DNA of 64,000 bases, taken from NCBI RefSeq assembly GCF_048820935.1, contig NZ_JBMERD010000003.1, positions 62,001-126,000 on the forward strand, given 5' to 3'. The DNA is from Algicoccus sp048820935 (lineage in GTDB: Bacteria; Pseudomonadota; Gammaproteobacteria; Burkholderiales; Burkholderiaceae_B). Of this stretch, positions 55,602 through 64,000 are shown piece by piece (the stretch's first letter is position 1; every line of letters begins with the position of its first letter). Under the pieces are notes generated by a model that did not search any database, was not told the origin of the DNA, and worked only from the letters and a program-made list of their open reading frames with translations. A program made the position numbers and the translations under genes.

Positions 55602-56936
55602 ATGCTCGATCCCACATTGCTCAGAAAAGATCCGGAAACCGTTGTTGCGCGTTTGGCTAGACGTGGTTTTCAATTTGATTTGAACCGTTATAACGCGTTA
55701 GAAGCTCAACGCAAGTCCGTGCAGATGCAAACCGAAACATTGCAAGCCAGTCGTAATGCCTTGGCCAAGCAAATTGGTGCACTCAAATCCAAAGGGGAAG
55801 ATGCCAGTGCCGTGATGGCGCAATCACAGGCAATCCCGGAGCAATTACATGTTTTGGAGCAATCTCTGAATGAGGTGCAGGGACAGCTCACCGCGATGTT
55901 GCAGGAAGTACCCAATATGCCGCACGAGTCGGTACCTGAAGGTGCAGACAGTGATGACAACGTGGAGATTCGTCGCTGGGTGCCAGAAGCCGATGCCAAT
56001 GGTGATCCCAAGCCTTTGCCATTTGAAGTCAAAGACCATGTCACTCTAGGTGAGCGGATTGGTCTGGATTTGGAACTGGCAGGACGCTTATCCGGTGCAC
56101 GTTTTAGCTTTATGCGCGGGCCCGTGGCACGATTGAACCGTGCGCTGACGCAGTTCATGTTAGATCTTCAGACATCTGAACATGGCTACACCGAGTGCTA
56201 CACCCCTTACATTGTGAACGCCAGCACCTTATACGGTACGGGTCAGTTACCCAAGTTCCGTGAAGATATGTTCTGGGTGACACGGGGTGGTGCAGAAGCC
56301 GATGCCAAAGAGTTTGGCTCACCGATTCTGGAGCAGTACCTGATTTCAACTTCAGAAATTACTTTGACGAACAGTGTGCGTGATTCGATTTTGAGTCCTG
56401 AGGATCTGCCTGTTCGACTCACCGCGCATACGCCATGTTTTCGTTCAGAAGCGGGTAGTGGTGGACGAGATTCACGTGGTTTGATCCGTCAGCACCAGTT
56501 CGACAAAGTGGAAATGGTGCAAATTGTGGAGCCAGAAACGTCTTATGACACGCTGGAAACCATGGTGGGGCATGCCGAGCATGTTTTACAACTTTTGGGT
56601 TTACCGTACCGTGTCATCGTGTTGTGCACGGGCGACATGGGGTTTGCTGCCGCCAAAACCTATGATTTAGAAGTTTGGGTTCCTGCACAGAATACTTGGC
56701 GTGAGATCTCATCAGTCTCCAACTGCGAATCTTTTCAGGCTAGACGCATGCAGGCTCGTTATCGCAGTGAGCCAGGTAAATCAAAAACGGATTACGTACA
56801 TACATTGAACGGTTCAGGCTTGGCCGTGGGTCGTGCGTTGGTCGCCGTGCTGGAAAACTATCAGCAAGCAGACGGATCGATCCGTGTGCCAGATGTGCTG
56901 ATCCCTTACATGGGTGGTGTGGAAGTTCTGTCCTGA
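55602..56936 (+). CDS. serS: Seryl-tRNA synthetase
   Basis: 444 residues from the ATG at 55602 (MLDPTLLRKDPETV), with AAGG upstream; the frame is open to 55518 without similarity. Long antiparallel coiled coil at about residues 25-105 that grips the tRNA, then the class II core: motif 1 near GLDLELAGRLSGARFS, motif 2 HTPCFRSEAGSGGRDSRGLIR and motif 3 NGSGLAVGRALVAVLENYQ. Essential translation enzyme; also charges tRNA-Sec where present. Confidence 0.96.
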   Translation: MLDPTLLRKDPETVVARLARRGFQFDLNRYNALEAQRKSVQMQTETLQASRNALAKQIGALKSKGEDASAVMAQSQAIPEQLHVLEQSLNEVQGQLTAMLQEVPNMPHESVPEGADSDDNVEIRRWVPEADANGDPKPLPFEVKDHVTLGERIGLDLELAGRLSGARFSFMRGPVARLNRALTQFMLDLQTSEHGYTECYTPYIVNASTLYGTGQLPKFREDMFWVTRGGAEADAKEFGSPILEQYLISTSEITLTNSVRDSILSPEDLPVRLTAHTPCFRSEAGSGGRDSRGLIRQHQFDKVEMVQIVEPETSYDTLETMVGHAEHVLQLLGLPYRVIVLCTGDMGFAAAKTYDLEVWVPAQNTWREISSVSNCESFQARRMQARYRSEPGKSKTDYVHTLNGSGLAVGRALVAVLENYQQADGSIRVPDVLIPYMGGVEVLS

Positions 56937-56973
56937 TCGCCTTGATTGTTCAGATGACTTGGACTGTATAGAC

Positions 56974-57001
56974 AATTGGCCGCAAATGTTTGCGGCCAAT
57001 T
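56974..57001. terminator. Bidirectional hairpin between serS and glpD
   Basis: AATTGGCCGCAAA and TTTGCGGCCAATT form a perfect 13-bp palindrome with a two-base centre. It lies between convergent stops; T-run weak. Confidence 0.7.
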
Positions 57002-57006
57002 CGTTC

Positions 57007-58605
57007 CTAAACTGGAATATGTAGATATTGCTCACTTAAAGTCATGAACTGATCAAGCTGTGGATCAGTTTGCGTTTCCTCTTGCAAGATGTCTGCAACG
57101 ATTTGTGCACATTGACGGGCACTCTCTGCATCCAGAAAGAGTAGTCGGCTGCGTCGAGCCAGCACATCTTCGACCGTGCGTGCGTATTCATAGCGGGCTG
57201 CAAACCGAACCATGGCTTCTGTGAGGCCATAGGCGATTTCTCGATCTGCACCCGGTAAAGCCTGAACTTGATTCGCCTCATCGCCATAGGCGAGTAGATC
57301 GGGTTGATTGCCCAGTTTGCGGGTTGTGACGGCTTGGTTTTGTGCGCCAACCAACCGAATTAAGTCGTGAGACGGTGTGCTTGGTTTTAAGACACCACTT
57401 TTAATGCAGTGAGCCAGGGTGTCTTGGGCCATGACGCGATAGGTCGTCCATTTGCCACCGGTGACTGTCACCATGCCGCTGGGGCTAGAAAGAATGGTGT
57501 GCTCACGACTGATAGATTTAGTGTCACCCGGTCCTTGGTTGATGGGTTTGACCAACGGTCGTAATCCCACCCAGAGGCTGCGTATGTCCTGCAAAGTCGG
57601 AGCTTTCTGTAAGTAGTTCGCGGCTTCACGGATCAAAAAATCAATTTCTTCACGCAACGGTTTAGGTTCGACTGGAATTTCATCGCGTGGTGTGTCGGTT
57701 GTGCCCAAGACGATTTTACCGAGCCATGGCAATGCAAATAGCACACGTCCGTCGCTGGTTTTTGGGATGATCAGCGCCTGATCGGATGGCATGAACTCAC
57801 GATCCAGCACAATGTGGATGCCTTGGCTAGGGGCGACCATGGGTTCGGCGCTTTGTCCTGCAGCTTGCTCATCGATCTGACGCAGTTGATCGACCCAAAC
57901 ACCCGTTGCATTCACGACGCAGCGGGTTGGTACAGACCAAGTTTGATTGGTTTCGACATCACGTACGGTGACACCTTGCACGCGACCATCGGCGTGTTCA
58001 ATGGATTGCACTTCGCAGTAATTTGCAATGAGTGCGCCTTTTTGTGCAGCTGTGCGTGCCATTGCCAGCGCAAAACGCGCATCATCAAACTGCCCATCCC
58101 AGTATTGCACACTGCCTTTAAGACCCCTTTGTCGAATGTTGGGTAGAAGTCTGCGAGTTTTGCATGGATTGATTAAGGCAGTTTTACCCAAGCCTTTACG
58201 TCCTGCCAGTGTGTCGTAGGCTTTGAGGCCTGCCCAGTAAAAAGGCAGATCCAGTGCTCGATAGCAGGGCATTAAAAAGGCAAGTGGTTGAGCCAGATGG
58301 GGTGCCATAGCCATCAGTGTGCTGCGCTCATGAAGTGCTTCACGCACGAGTGAGACATTGCCTTGGGCTAGATAACGTACGCCACCGTGCAACAGTTTGG
58401 TGGAACGTGATGAAGTGCCTTTGGCAAAGTCATAGCGCTCAAACAAGGCAACGCGATAGCCACGATGAACAGCGTCTAAAGCCACCCCTAAACCCGTTGC
58501 GCCCCCACCAATCACCACCAGATCAAATGGTTGGTCTGTCTTCGTGCCTGTCAGTGTGGCCTGGCGTACGGACGTGGATGCGTGCTCTGAAATCGTGCCT
58601 GTCAT
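57007..58605 (-). CDS. glpD: Aerobic glycerol-3-phosphate dehydrogenase
   Basis: 532 residues. FAD-dependent, membrane-associated enzyme that oxidises glycerol 3-phosphate to DHAP and feeds the quinone pool. Seen: VVIGGGATGLGVALDA, SSRSTKLLHGGVRYLAQG, CVVNATGVWVDQ and LFALPWLGKIVLGTTDTP, with a C-terminal helical domain containing YEYARTVEDVLARRSRLLFLD. It lies 68 bases downstream of glpK and is transcribed with it. Confidence 0.95.
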   Translation of the reverse strand: MTGTISEHASTSVRQATLTGTKTDQPFDLVVIGGGATGLGVALDAVHRGYRVALFERYDFAKGTSSRSTKLLHGGVRYLAQGNVSLVREALHERSTLMAMAPHLAQPLAFLMPCYRALDLPFYWAGLKAYDTLAGRKGLGKTALINPCKTRRLLPNIRQRGLKGSVQYWDGQFDDARFALAMARTAAQKGALIANYCEVQSIEHADGRVQGVTVRDVETNQTWSVPTRCVVNATGVWVDQLRQIDEQAAGQSAEPMVAPSQGIHIVLDREFMPSDQALIIPKTSDGRVLFALPWLGKIVLGTTDTPRDEIPVEPKPLREEIDFLIREAANYLQKAPTLQDIRSLWVGLRPLVKPINQGPGDTKSISREHTILSSPSGMVTVTGGKWTTYRVMAQDTLAHCIKSGVLKPSTPSHDLIRLVGAQNQAVTTRKLGNQPDLLAYGDEANQVQALPGADREIAYGLTEAMVRFAARYEYARTVEDVLARRSRLLFLDAESARQCAQIVADILQEETQTDPQLDQFMTLSEQYLHIPV

Positions 58606-58673
58606 GTAAGTATCTTTGTTTGGTTTTGAGGTTAATCAATTAAAAATAAACAGTGTGGTGCATTCGGTGTGTG

Positions 58674-60209
58674 CTATCGCGGACCCTCGTCGTTTGACAC
58701 ATGCCAAGCCTTTGCACGTTCAAGCGCTTGATGCCAACGGTTTAAATGGGCATCGCGTTGATCGTCAGACCACTGCGGTTCAAAAATACGATCAGTTTGC
58801 CAATGTTGTTCGAGTGTGCTCAGATCGCTCCAGATGCCCGTCGCTAAACCGGCCATCCAGGCCGCACCTTGCGCGGTTGTTTCTGTGATTTTAGGTCGAT
58901 AGACGGGATAACCACTGAAATCCGCTTGCATTTGCATGAGTAGATTGTTCTGAGCGGCTGCGCCATCGACTCTGAGTTGCGAAATGTGGGTAGATATGGC
59001 GTCTTGCTGTAAAGCGTTGAGCAAATCCGTGACTTGCAGTGCAATCGATTCGAGTGCTGCTCGCGCAATATGCGCACGGTTTGTGGCGCGTGACATACCA
59101 ATCATGAGGCCACGTGCATGGGCATCCCAATGTGGGGCGCCTAACCCCGTTAGTGCAGGGACGAGAAACATATCTTCAGTATCAGTCACACTGGCTGCCA
59201 GCGGTTCAATGTCAGCCGTACGCTCAAAAAGATTCAAGCCATCGCGCAACCACTGAACTGTCGCACCCGCCATAAAGACCGAACCTTCGAGGCAGTAGGT
59301 GGTCAGCAGCTCGTTTGAGGTGGAATCGATGGCAGGCTTTTGCCAACCAATAGTCGTCAGTAAGCGATGTTGACTTTGGACAATGTCTTGCCCAGTATTC
59401 ATGAGCAAAAAACAACCCGTGCCATAGGTGTTTTTGACCATCCCATCTTTGAAGCAGGCTTGCCCAAAGGTGGCTGCTTGTTGGTCCCCGACGAGCGCTG
59501 CAATGGGAATCTCAGCACCCAGATGCTCACGTGCAACCATCCCTGCAACGCCTAGACTTGGAACTAGGGCTGGCAGGACTTCAGGTGGTATATCAAACAA
59601 GGCCAGTAGTTGGGGATCCCAATCACCTGTGTGGATATTGAAAAGTAACGTTCGGCTGGCATTGCTGGGGTCGGTGATATGACATTGACCTTGGGTGAGA
59701 TTCCAGACCAGCCACGTATCGACGGTTCCAAATGCCAGTTCACCTTTGCGCGCACGCTGTCTGGCATCAGGGAGGTGATCTAACAGCCATTGCAATTTGC
59801 TGGCAGAGAAATAAGCATCGGCCAACAAACCGGTCTTGCTGTGAATCATCGGTTCATGGCCGTCATCGATCAGTTTCTGGCAGATGCTGGCTGTGCGTCG
59901 GTCTTGCCAGACAATGGCTGGCGCTAAAGGTTGGCCTGTTTGACGATCCCAGAGAATGGTGGTTTCGCGTTGATTGGTGATACCCAGCGCGGCGACTTCT
60001 TGAGGATGAACGCCTGTTGTCTGTAAAACCTCACGGGCGACCTGCAGCTGATCCTGCCAGATTTGTATTGCATCGTGCTCGACCAGGCCATTTGCTGGAA
60101 AAGACTGGGGCAGTACTTTCTGTGCCGTTGCGCATAATCGGCCTTGCGAATCAAATAACAAGGCGCGCGAGCTGGTGGTGCCCTGATCGAACGCGAGAAT
60201 GTACTTCAT
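58674..60209 (-). CDS. glpK: Glycerol kinase
   Basis: 511 residues. It phosphorylates glycerol to glycerol 3-phosphate. FGGY-kinase landmarks: FDQGTTSSRALLFD at the N-terminus, ITNQRETTILWDR, the catalytic Asp region GDQQAATFGQACF, KNTYGTGCFLLMN, and LTGLGAPHWDAHARG. With glpD it converts glycerol to DHAP. No glycerol facilitator gene is next to it in the window. Confidence 0.96.
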   Translation of the reverse strand: MKYILAFDQGTTSSRALLFDSQGRLCATAQKVLPQSFPANGLVEHDAIQIWQDQLQVAREVLQTTGVHPQEVAALGITNQRETTILWDRQTGQPLAPAIVWQDRRTASICQKLIDDGHEPMIHSKTGLLADAYFSASKLQWLLDHLPDARQRARKGELAFGTVDTWLVWNLTQGQCHITDPSNASRTLLFNIHTGDWDPQLLALFDIPPEVLPALVPSLGVAGMVAREHLGAEIPIAALVGDQQAATFGQACFKDGMVKNTYGTGCFLLMNTGQDIVQSQHRLLTTIGWQKPAIDSTSNELLTTYCLEGSVFMAGATVQWLRDGLNLFERTADIEPLAASVTDTEDMFLVPALTGLGAPHWDAHARGLMIGMSRATNRAHIARAALESIALQVTDLLNALQQDAISTHISQLRVDGAAAQNNLLMQMQADFSGYPVYRPKITETTAQGAAWMAGLATGIWSDLSTLEQHWQTDRIFEPQWSDDQRDAHLNRWHQALERAKAWHVSNDEGPR

Positions 60210-60309
60210 GCTGCTGCCTCAATGAGCCTAACTGCGTAAAGCGTCAGTTTCGCACGAAACCGCACAAACACCGCAGAAAGCGGGATGGCAGCGAGTAAAT
60301 GGCATCGTT

Positions 60310-60326
60310 TGACAGTCTGTCTGTCA
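60310..60326. promoter_or_regulatory. Inverted repeat upstream of glpK and the Ggt-like gene
   Basis: TGACAG (60310-60315) and CTGTCA (60321-60326) with a five-base spacer lie in the divergent region, 100 bases from each start. It could be an operator for either gene; no regulator is identified. Confidence 0.3.
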
Positions 60327-60420
60327 GATTGTCTTCAGAATGTGTATTGCTTTAGTGGTCAGAAGGTCATTATTGTCATACTCTCGAGGTTTGACTATTC
60401 CAATCGAAACGGGGACGTGC

Positions 60421-62019
60421 ATGGATATTCATTCATTCAATTCAATTCGACGCAAACCAGTGATGGCCCGCAACATGGTGGCTTCCTCTCAGCCTCTGGC
60501 GTCACAAGCCGGTGCCAATGCGTTTGCGCGCGGTGGTAATGCCATTGATGCGGCACTCGCTGCAGCCATTGCCATTACTGTTGTTGAGCCAACGATGAAC
60601 GGAATTGGGGGCGATGCCTTTGCCATTCTTTGGGATGGTGAGCGTTTACATGGAATGAATGGTTCGGGCCGCGCACCGGCGGGCTGGAATCTGGAACGCT
60701 TTGCCGGTAAAACTGCGATGGATACCCGTGGCTGGGAAACCGTAACGGTGCCTGGGCAAGTCGCTGCTTGGGCTGATTTGTCTGATCGGTTTGGCGATTT
60801 GCCTTTTGAGGATTTGTTTGAAGATGCCATTCGTTATGCGATGGATGGGTTTCCTGTGAGTCCTGTAATTGCGCGTCAATGGGAAATGTCTGCACAAGAA
60901 TTACATGTACAGCCGGGGTTTGACGCGTTTATGCCCAATGGACGTGCACCTAAAGCGGGTGAGATTTGGCGTTGTGCGGATCAGGCTGTGACTTTGCGTG
61001 AAATTGCACGTACACATGGTCGCTCTTTTTATGAAGGTCGCCTTGCGCATCACATCACGGAGTTTGCGGCGATTCATGGCGCAGCGCTGTCGATGGAAGA
61101 TCTGGCTGAGCACCAAACGGAGTGGGTTGAGCCGATTTCACAAGCGTATGGTGATGTGCGTGTGCACGAAATTCCACCCAATGGTCAGGGCATTGCGGCG
61201 TTGATTGCGCTTGGCATCTTGTCCTATCTGCCTTATGGCGAAACGGCTGTTGGCAGTGCCGCACGGGTGCACTTGGAAATTGAGGCGATGCGTTGCGCCT
61301 TTGCGGATTTGTATGCCCATATTACCGATCCAAATCATATGCGTGTGAAACCTGAAGACTTGCTGAAACCTGCCTATTTGAAAGCGCGTGCTGCATTGAT
61401 TGATCCGAAAAAAGCCGGTGTTTATCCAGCAGGTCAACCAGAAAATGGTGGCACGATTTATTTGTGTGCCGCAGATGCGCAAGGTCGCATGATTTCTTAC
61501 ATCCAGTCAAATTACAAAGGGTTCGGGTCCGGTGTAGTTGTTCCTGGTACAGGGATTGCATTACATAGCCGTGGCAATAGCTTCTCTCTGGACCCTTCGC
61601 ATCCGAACGTGGTGGCAGGTCGTAAAAAGACAATGCACACCATTATTCCAGCCTTTATGACAACGGCAGATGGCCAGCCTTTGATGGCATTTGGTGTGAT
61701 GGGTGCCAATATGCAAGCGCAAGGGCACGTGCAAATGACGCTGCGTGTTAGTGTTGAAGGCTTGAATCCTCAGGCAGCGTCTGATGCACCACGCTGGCGC
61801 ATTATTGATTCTGGCGAATTGATTATGGAGGCAGAATGGCCCGAGTCTGTATTGCGTGAGTTGCGTGATATGGGCCATGACCTGACCGTTGAGCCCAATA
61901 ACAGTCTGGAGTTTGGTAGTGCCCAGCTGATTGCCCGTTTGGATACACAACGAGGTGAGACAGTGGCCTATGTTGGCGGTTCAGATGCCCGTCGTGACGG
62001 TCAAGTCTCGCCATACTGA
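60421..62019 (+). CDS. Gamma-glutamyltransferase-family protein, cytoplasmic type
   Basis: 532 residues from the ATG at 60421 (MDIHSFNSIRRKPVMARN), with no signal peptide, unlike periplasmic Ggt. N-terminal nucleophile hydrolase: large-subunit signature GGNAIDAALAAAIAITVVEPTMNGIGGD, self-cleavage and nucleophile at Thr345 in ENGGTIYL, and the GMGGxMQ-like region FGVMGANMQAQGH. Ggt cuts or transfers gamma-glutamyl groups; the cytoplasmic relatives include cephalosporin-acylase-like and oxamate-type amidohydrolases, so glutathione is only one option. A glutathione S-transferase gene lies two genes on. Confidence 0.85.
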   Translation: MDIHSFNSIRRKPVMARNMVASSQPLASQAGANAFARGGNAIDAALAAAIAITVVEPTMNGIGGDAFAILWDGERLHGMNGSGRAPAGWNLERFAGKTAMDTRGWETVTVPGQVAAWADLSDRFGDLPFEDLFEDAIRYAMDGFPVSPVIARQWEMSAQELHVQPGFDAFMPNGRAPKAGEIWRCADQAVTLREIARTHGRSFYEGRLAHHITEFAAIHGAALSMEDLAEHQTEWVEPISQAYGDVRVHEIPPNGQGIAALIALGILSYLPYGETAVGSAARVHLEIEAMRCAFADLYAHITDPNHMRVKPEDLLKPAYLKARAALIDPKKAGVYPAGQPENGGTIYLCAADAQGRMISYIQSNYKGFGSGVVVPGTGIALHSRGNSFSLDPSHPNVVAGRKKTMHTIIPAFMTTADGQPLMAFGVMGANMQAQGHVQMTLRVSVEGLNPQAASDAPRWRIIDSGELIMEAEWPESVLRELRDMGHDLTVEPNNSLEFGSAQLIARLDTQRGETVAYVGGSDARRDGQVSPY

Positions 62020-62037
62020 TCGGATTAGCTCATCAAA

Positions 62038-62064
62038 CTGCCCGGGTTTCCGGGCAGGGCATTT
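62038..62064 (+). terminator. Hairpin after the Ggt-like gene
   Basis: CTGCCCGG (62038-62045) pairs with CCGGGCAG (62050-62057), followed by GGCATTTT. It stands 30 bases before the next ribosome site, so termination may be partial. Confidence 0.65.
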
Positions 62065-62088
62065 TAAAAAATATATAAGGAGGAAAAC

Positions 62089-62943
62089 ATGCGTTTAGTA
62101 CGGTTTGGTGCCCCCGGTGCTGAAAAACCAGGACTGTTGGATGCACAAGGCCAGTTACGAGATCTGAGTCAGATCATTGCAGACATCGGACCCGCCCAAC
62201 TGAGCCCGGAGGCTCTGGCGCAACTTGCGCGCTTGGATACGGAGAAGCTGCCAGTTGTTGAGGGGGACGTGCGTTTTGGGTGTCCTGTCGGTCAGGTTGG
62301 AAAGTTTTTGGCCATTGGCTTGAACTACCGTGAACACGCGGCTGAAACAGGTTCTGCAATTCCCAAAGAACCGATTCTTTTTACCAAGGCAATTAGCTGT
62401 ATTCAGGGGCCTGATGATTCCGTGATGCTGCCCAAAGACTCTGTCAAAACAGATTGGGAAGTTGAGCTTGGGATTGTGATTGGTACACGTGCCTCTTATG
62501 TGTCCGAAGCAGACGCCTTGAATTACGTGGCGGGTTACTGTCTGGCCAACGATGTGAGCGAACGGGAGTTTCAATTAGAGCGTGGTGGTTCTTGGGATAA
62601 GGGTAAAGGCTGCGATACCTTTGGTCCATTGGGGCCTTGGCTGGTGACGCGTGATGAGATTGCTGATCCACAAAATTTAGGGCTCTGGCTCGATGTCAAT
62701 GGACAACGGATGCAAACGGGTCATACCAGTGACATGATCTTTAGTGTGCGTGAAATTGTCAGCTATGTCAGTCGCTTTGTCACGCTGATGCCAGGCGACG
62801 TTTTAATTACGGGGACACCACCCGGGGTTGGAACTGGGCGCAGACCTCAGGTCTTTCTGAAACCGGGTGATGTCATGACGCTGGGTATTGATGGTTTGGG
62901 TGTTCAGACACAAAACGTCGTGGCTTGGCAGCCATTGGCATAA
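62089..62943 (+). CDS. Fumarylacetoacetate-hydrolase-family protein
   Basis: 284 residues with a perfect AGGAGG site. The FAH domain (about 70-280) shows FLAIGLNYREHAAETG, the metal ligands in DWEVELGIVIG (two Glu) and the Asp in GYCLANDVSEREFQ, and GDVLITGTPPGVG. The N-terminal 65 residues are the short domain common in ureidoglycolate-lyase- and 2,4-diketo-3-deoxy-fuconate-hydrolase-like members. It hydrolyses or cleaves a dicarbonyl acid; the exact substrate is unknown. By spacing it is co-transcribed with the GST gene. Confidence 0.88.
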   Translation: MRLVRFGAPGAEKPGLLDAQGQLRDLSQIIADIGPAQLSPEALAQLARLDTEKLPVVEGDVRFGCPVGQVGKFLAIGLNYREHAAETGSAIPKEPILFTKAISCIQGPDDSVMLPKDSVKTDWEVELGIVIGTRASYVSEADALNYVAGYCLANDVSEREFQLERGGSWDKGKGCDTFGPLGPWLVTRDEIADPQNLGLWLDVNGQRMQTGHTSDMIFSVREIVSYVSRFVTLMPGDVLITGTPPGVGTGRRPQVFLKPGDVMTLGIDGLGVQTQNVVAWQPLA

Positions 62944-62987
62944 CGAGGCACCACTGTGTGCCGATTAAAAATACATTGTAAGGAATA

Positions 62988-63605
62988 ATGATTGTGATGA
63001 AACTTTATTGCTCGTCGAATTCACCCTATGCCCGTAAAGTGCGTATTATGGCGCTGGAGTTGGGTATCCGTGATCAGTTTGAAATGCTAGATACGAATCC
63101 TCGTGATCCCGCCAATGATCTATACGATGTGAACCCGCTTCGCAAAATTCCGACCATGATAACCAGCAATGGTGATGTGATTCTGGATTCACCTGTGATC
63201 TGCGAATACCTGAATGAGGTTTATGGCCAAGGTCAGTTTTTACCAAAACAGCAAGATGAAGTTTGGAACATGCGTTCGCTCATTGCACTGTGCCACGGTG
63301 TGCTCGATGCAGGCATGTCTGTGCGTGTCGAAAATACGCGCAAACCTGAGCTTCAGTCTGAAGGTTGGAAAAAACATCAGCTCGCTACCGTTCAGCGTGG
63401 TTTAGCCGAGCTCGAAAAGCAGTCAGAACATTTTGAAAATGAGTTCAATCTGCTGGCGATTGGGCTTGTCTCGACCTTGGGTTGGTTGTACTTTCGGTTT
63501 GATCACATTGACTGGCTTGAGACCAATCCCAAAATGCGCGCATGGTATACAAAAATCTCTGAACGTGCGTCTGTGAAAGCCACGGTGCCTGGCGAACTGC
63601 TTTAA
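62988..63605 (+). CDS. Glutathione S-transferase
   Basis: 205 residues. Thioredoxin-like N-domain (MKLYCSSNSPYARKVRIMAL) with the active-site Ser/Cys near YCSSNSPY, the cis-Pro in NPLRKIPTM and the glutathione contact DSPVICEYL; then an all-helical C-domain. Two starts are possible: ATG 62988 close to AAGGA, or ATG 62997, which gives the usual family start MKLYC. It follows the FAH-family gene by 44 bases; in catabolic operons such pairs handle maleyl-type isomerisation or conjugation, which remains a guess here. Confidence 0.88.
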   Translation: MIVMKLYCSSNSPYARKVRIMALELGIRDQFEMLDTNPRDPANDLYDVNPLRKIPTMITSNGDVILDSPVICEYLNEVYGQGQFLPKQQDEVWNMRSLIALCHGVLDAGMSVRVENTRKPELQSEGWKKHQLATVQRGLAELEKQSEHFENEFNLLAIGLVSTLGWLYFRFDHIDWLETNPKMRAWYTKISERASVKATVPGELL

Positions 63606-63627
63606 GAAAATAATTAGCAAAGTTAAG

Positions 63628-63653
63628 GAAGTCACTGCAACAGTAGTGACTTC
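63628..63653 (+). terminator. Hairpin after the GST gene
   Basis: GAAGTCACT (63628-63636) pairs with AGTGACTTC (63645-63653) around eight bases. No T-run, so termination is uncertain. Confidence 0.5.
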
Positions 63654-63733
63654 AATTCAGCGTAAAATTACGAAAGAGACACCAAAGTTTTGGTGGGTTT
63701 GATGCCGCTGGTATCTTTTTGTGATTGTTCCGT

Positions 63734-64000
63734 ATGCACTCTGATCTATTGACGCTTCAGGTTCTGTATCAATTGCCAATTGATGGACAAGCGCTGTCTG
63801 TCGGTAGGCTGACGGACCGTTTGTGCGATCAAGACCTGATCGTGAGTGAGTCTGAAGTGCTCAAAGCGTTCGAGCAGCTGCAAAGTCTGGGGATGGTCAA
63901 GTGTGTGGAGCCTGGTGCCTTTGCCCGCAGCTTCTCGACTGATCAAACGTTTGACGCGATTCGAGCCCTCAGTCAGATGTCATTGACGGGCGGTCACAAA
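63734..64000 (+). CDS. Start of an unrecognised gene, probable winged-helix N-terminus
   Basis: The frame is open from the ATG at 63734 to the window end (89 codons). The first 70 residues (LLTLQVLYQLPIDGQALSVGRLTDRL, then VLKAFEQLQSLGMVKC) look like a helix-turn-helix with a wing, such as in BirA or small regulators. No ribosome site is obvious. The identity cannot be settled without the rest. Confidence 0.45.
   Translation, partial: MHSDLLTLQVLYQLPIDGQALSVGRLTDRLCDQDLIVSESEVLKAFEQLQSLGMVKCVEPGAFARSFSTDQTFDAIRALSQMSLTGGHK

Noticed and set aside
63734..64000. BirA (biotin ligase/repressor) for the last, partial gene
   Set aside because: The N-terminal winged helix is compatible, but no ligase motif lies within the window, so the name is not supported.

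Overview
The window looks like chromosome of a betaproteobacterium of the Burkholderiales, most likely an Alcaligenaceae-type organism with moderate GC. The clue is gene order: dapB-bamE / fur / recN-nadK / hrcA-hemH-grpE-dnaK-dnaJ is the arrangement known from Bordetella and relatives, and a phasin and the aat-bpt-pyrD cluster fit as well. The genus cannot be named from the sequence alone.

Region by region. 1-4.9 kb: end of a branched-chain amino-acid ABC transporter (livG fragment, livF), a thioredoxin-like gene, an EI24 membrane protein, a CinA-type domain protein, an IclR regulator and a phasin with a recognisable promoter and palindromes. 5-10.2 kb (all minus): pyrD, bpt and aat (two N-degron aminoacyltransferases), a NUDIX hydrolase, a conserved protein of unknown function and an MFS transporter. 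10.4-12.1 kb: a TnpB-only IS200/IS605-type element with intact catalytic residues and end hairpins. 12.3-20.5 kb: tRNA-Cys, a lipoamide-dehydrogenase-like gene broken by one in-frame stop, a membrane-anchored unknown, an SDR/LysR/DODA-dioxygenase group, a YdjM-like membrane protein and a decayed ABC exporter. An orphan Fur-box-like site and a nine-codon ORF sit between them.

20.5-26.7 kb is clearly foreign: GC-rich, flanked on the right by tRNA-Gly(GCC) and on the left by an abrupt join in the ABC exporter remnant. It carries a frameshifted integrase of the long ICEclc (IntB13) type, two LysR effector-domain remnants, an IS21-like terminal-repeat scar, a complete thiC and a truncated membrane-fusion protein. 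I read it as a decayed integrative element whose useful surviving cargo is thiamin pyrimidine synthesis.

26.9-38.7 kb is a dense housekeeping block: murB, dapB, bamE, fur, recN, nadK, hrcA, hemH, grpE, dnaK, dnaJ, with two very clear sigma-32 promoters before grpE and dnaK. 38.7-47.6 kb holds a YdhR-like protein, a double-domain M16 peptidase, a MoxR ATPase / acetyltransferase / CoxE-type VWA cluster, a DUF1841 protein, an SH3-domain protein, an SMP-30-family hydrolase and an Smr protein. 47.6-57 kb: trxB divergent from ftsK-lolA-rarA, then a LysR regulator, an acyl-CoA dehydrogenase lacking the usual catalytic glutamates, and serS. 57-64 kb: glpD-glpK (minus), then a gamma-glutamyltransferase-like enzyme, an FAH-family hydrolase, a glutathione S-transferase and the start of an unrecognised gene.

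The best leads for something new are the TnpB element with its predicted guide, the IntB13-like integrase with a ParS/MbcA-like tail in a thiC-carrying element remnant, the possible small RNA gene at 46.7-46.9 kb, and the unusual acyl-CoA dehydrogenase. No CRISPR array, rRNA operon or replication origin was seen.
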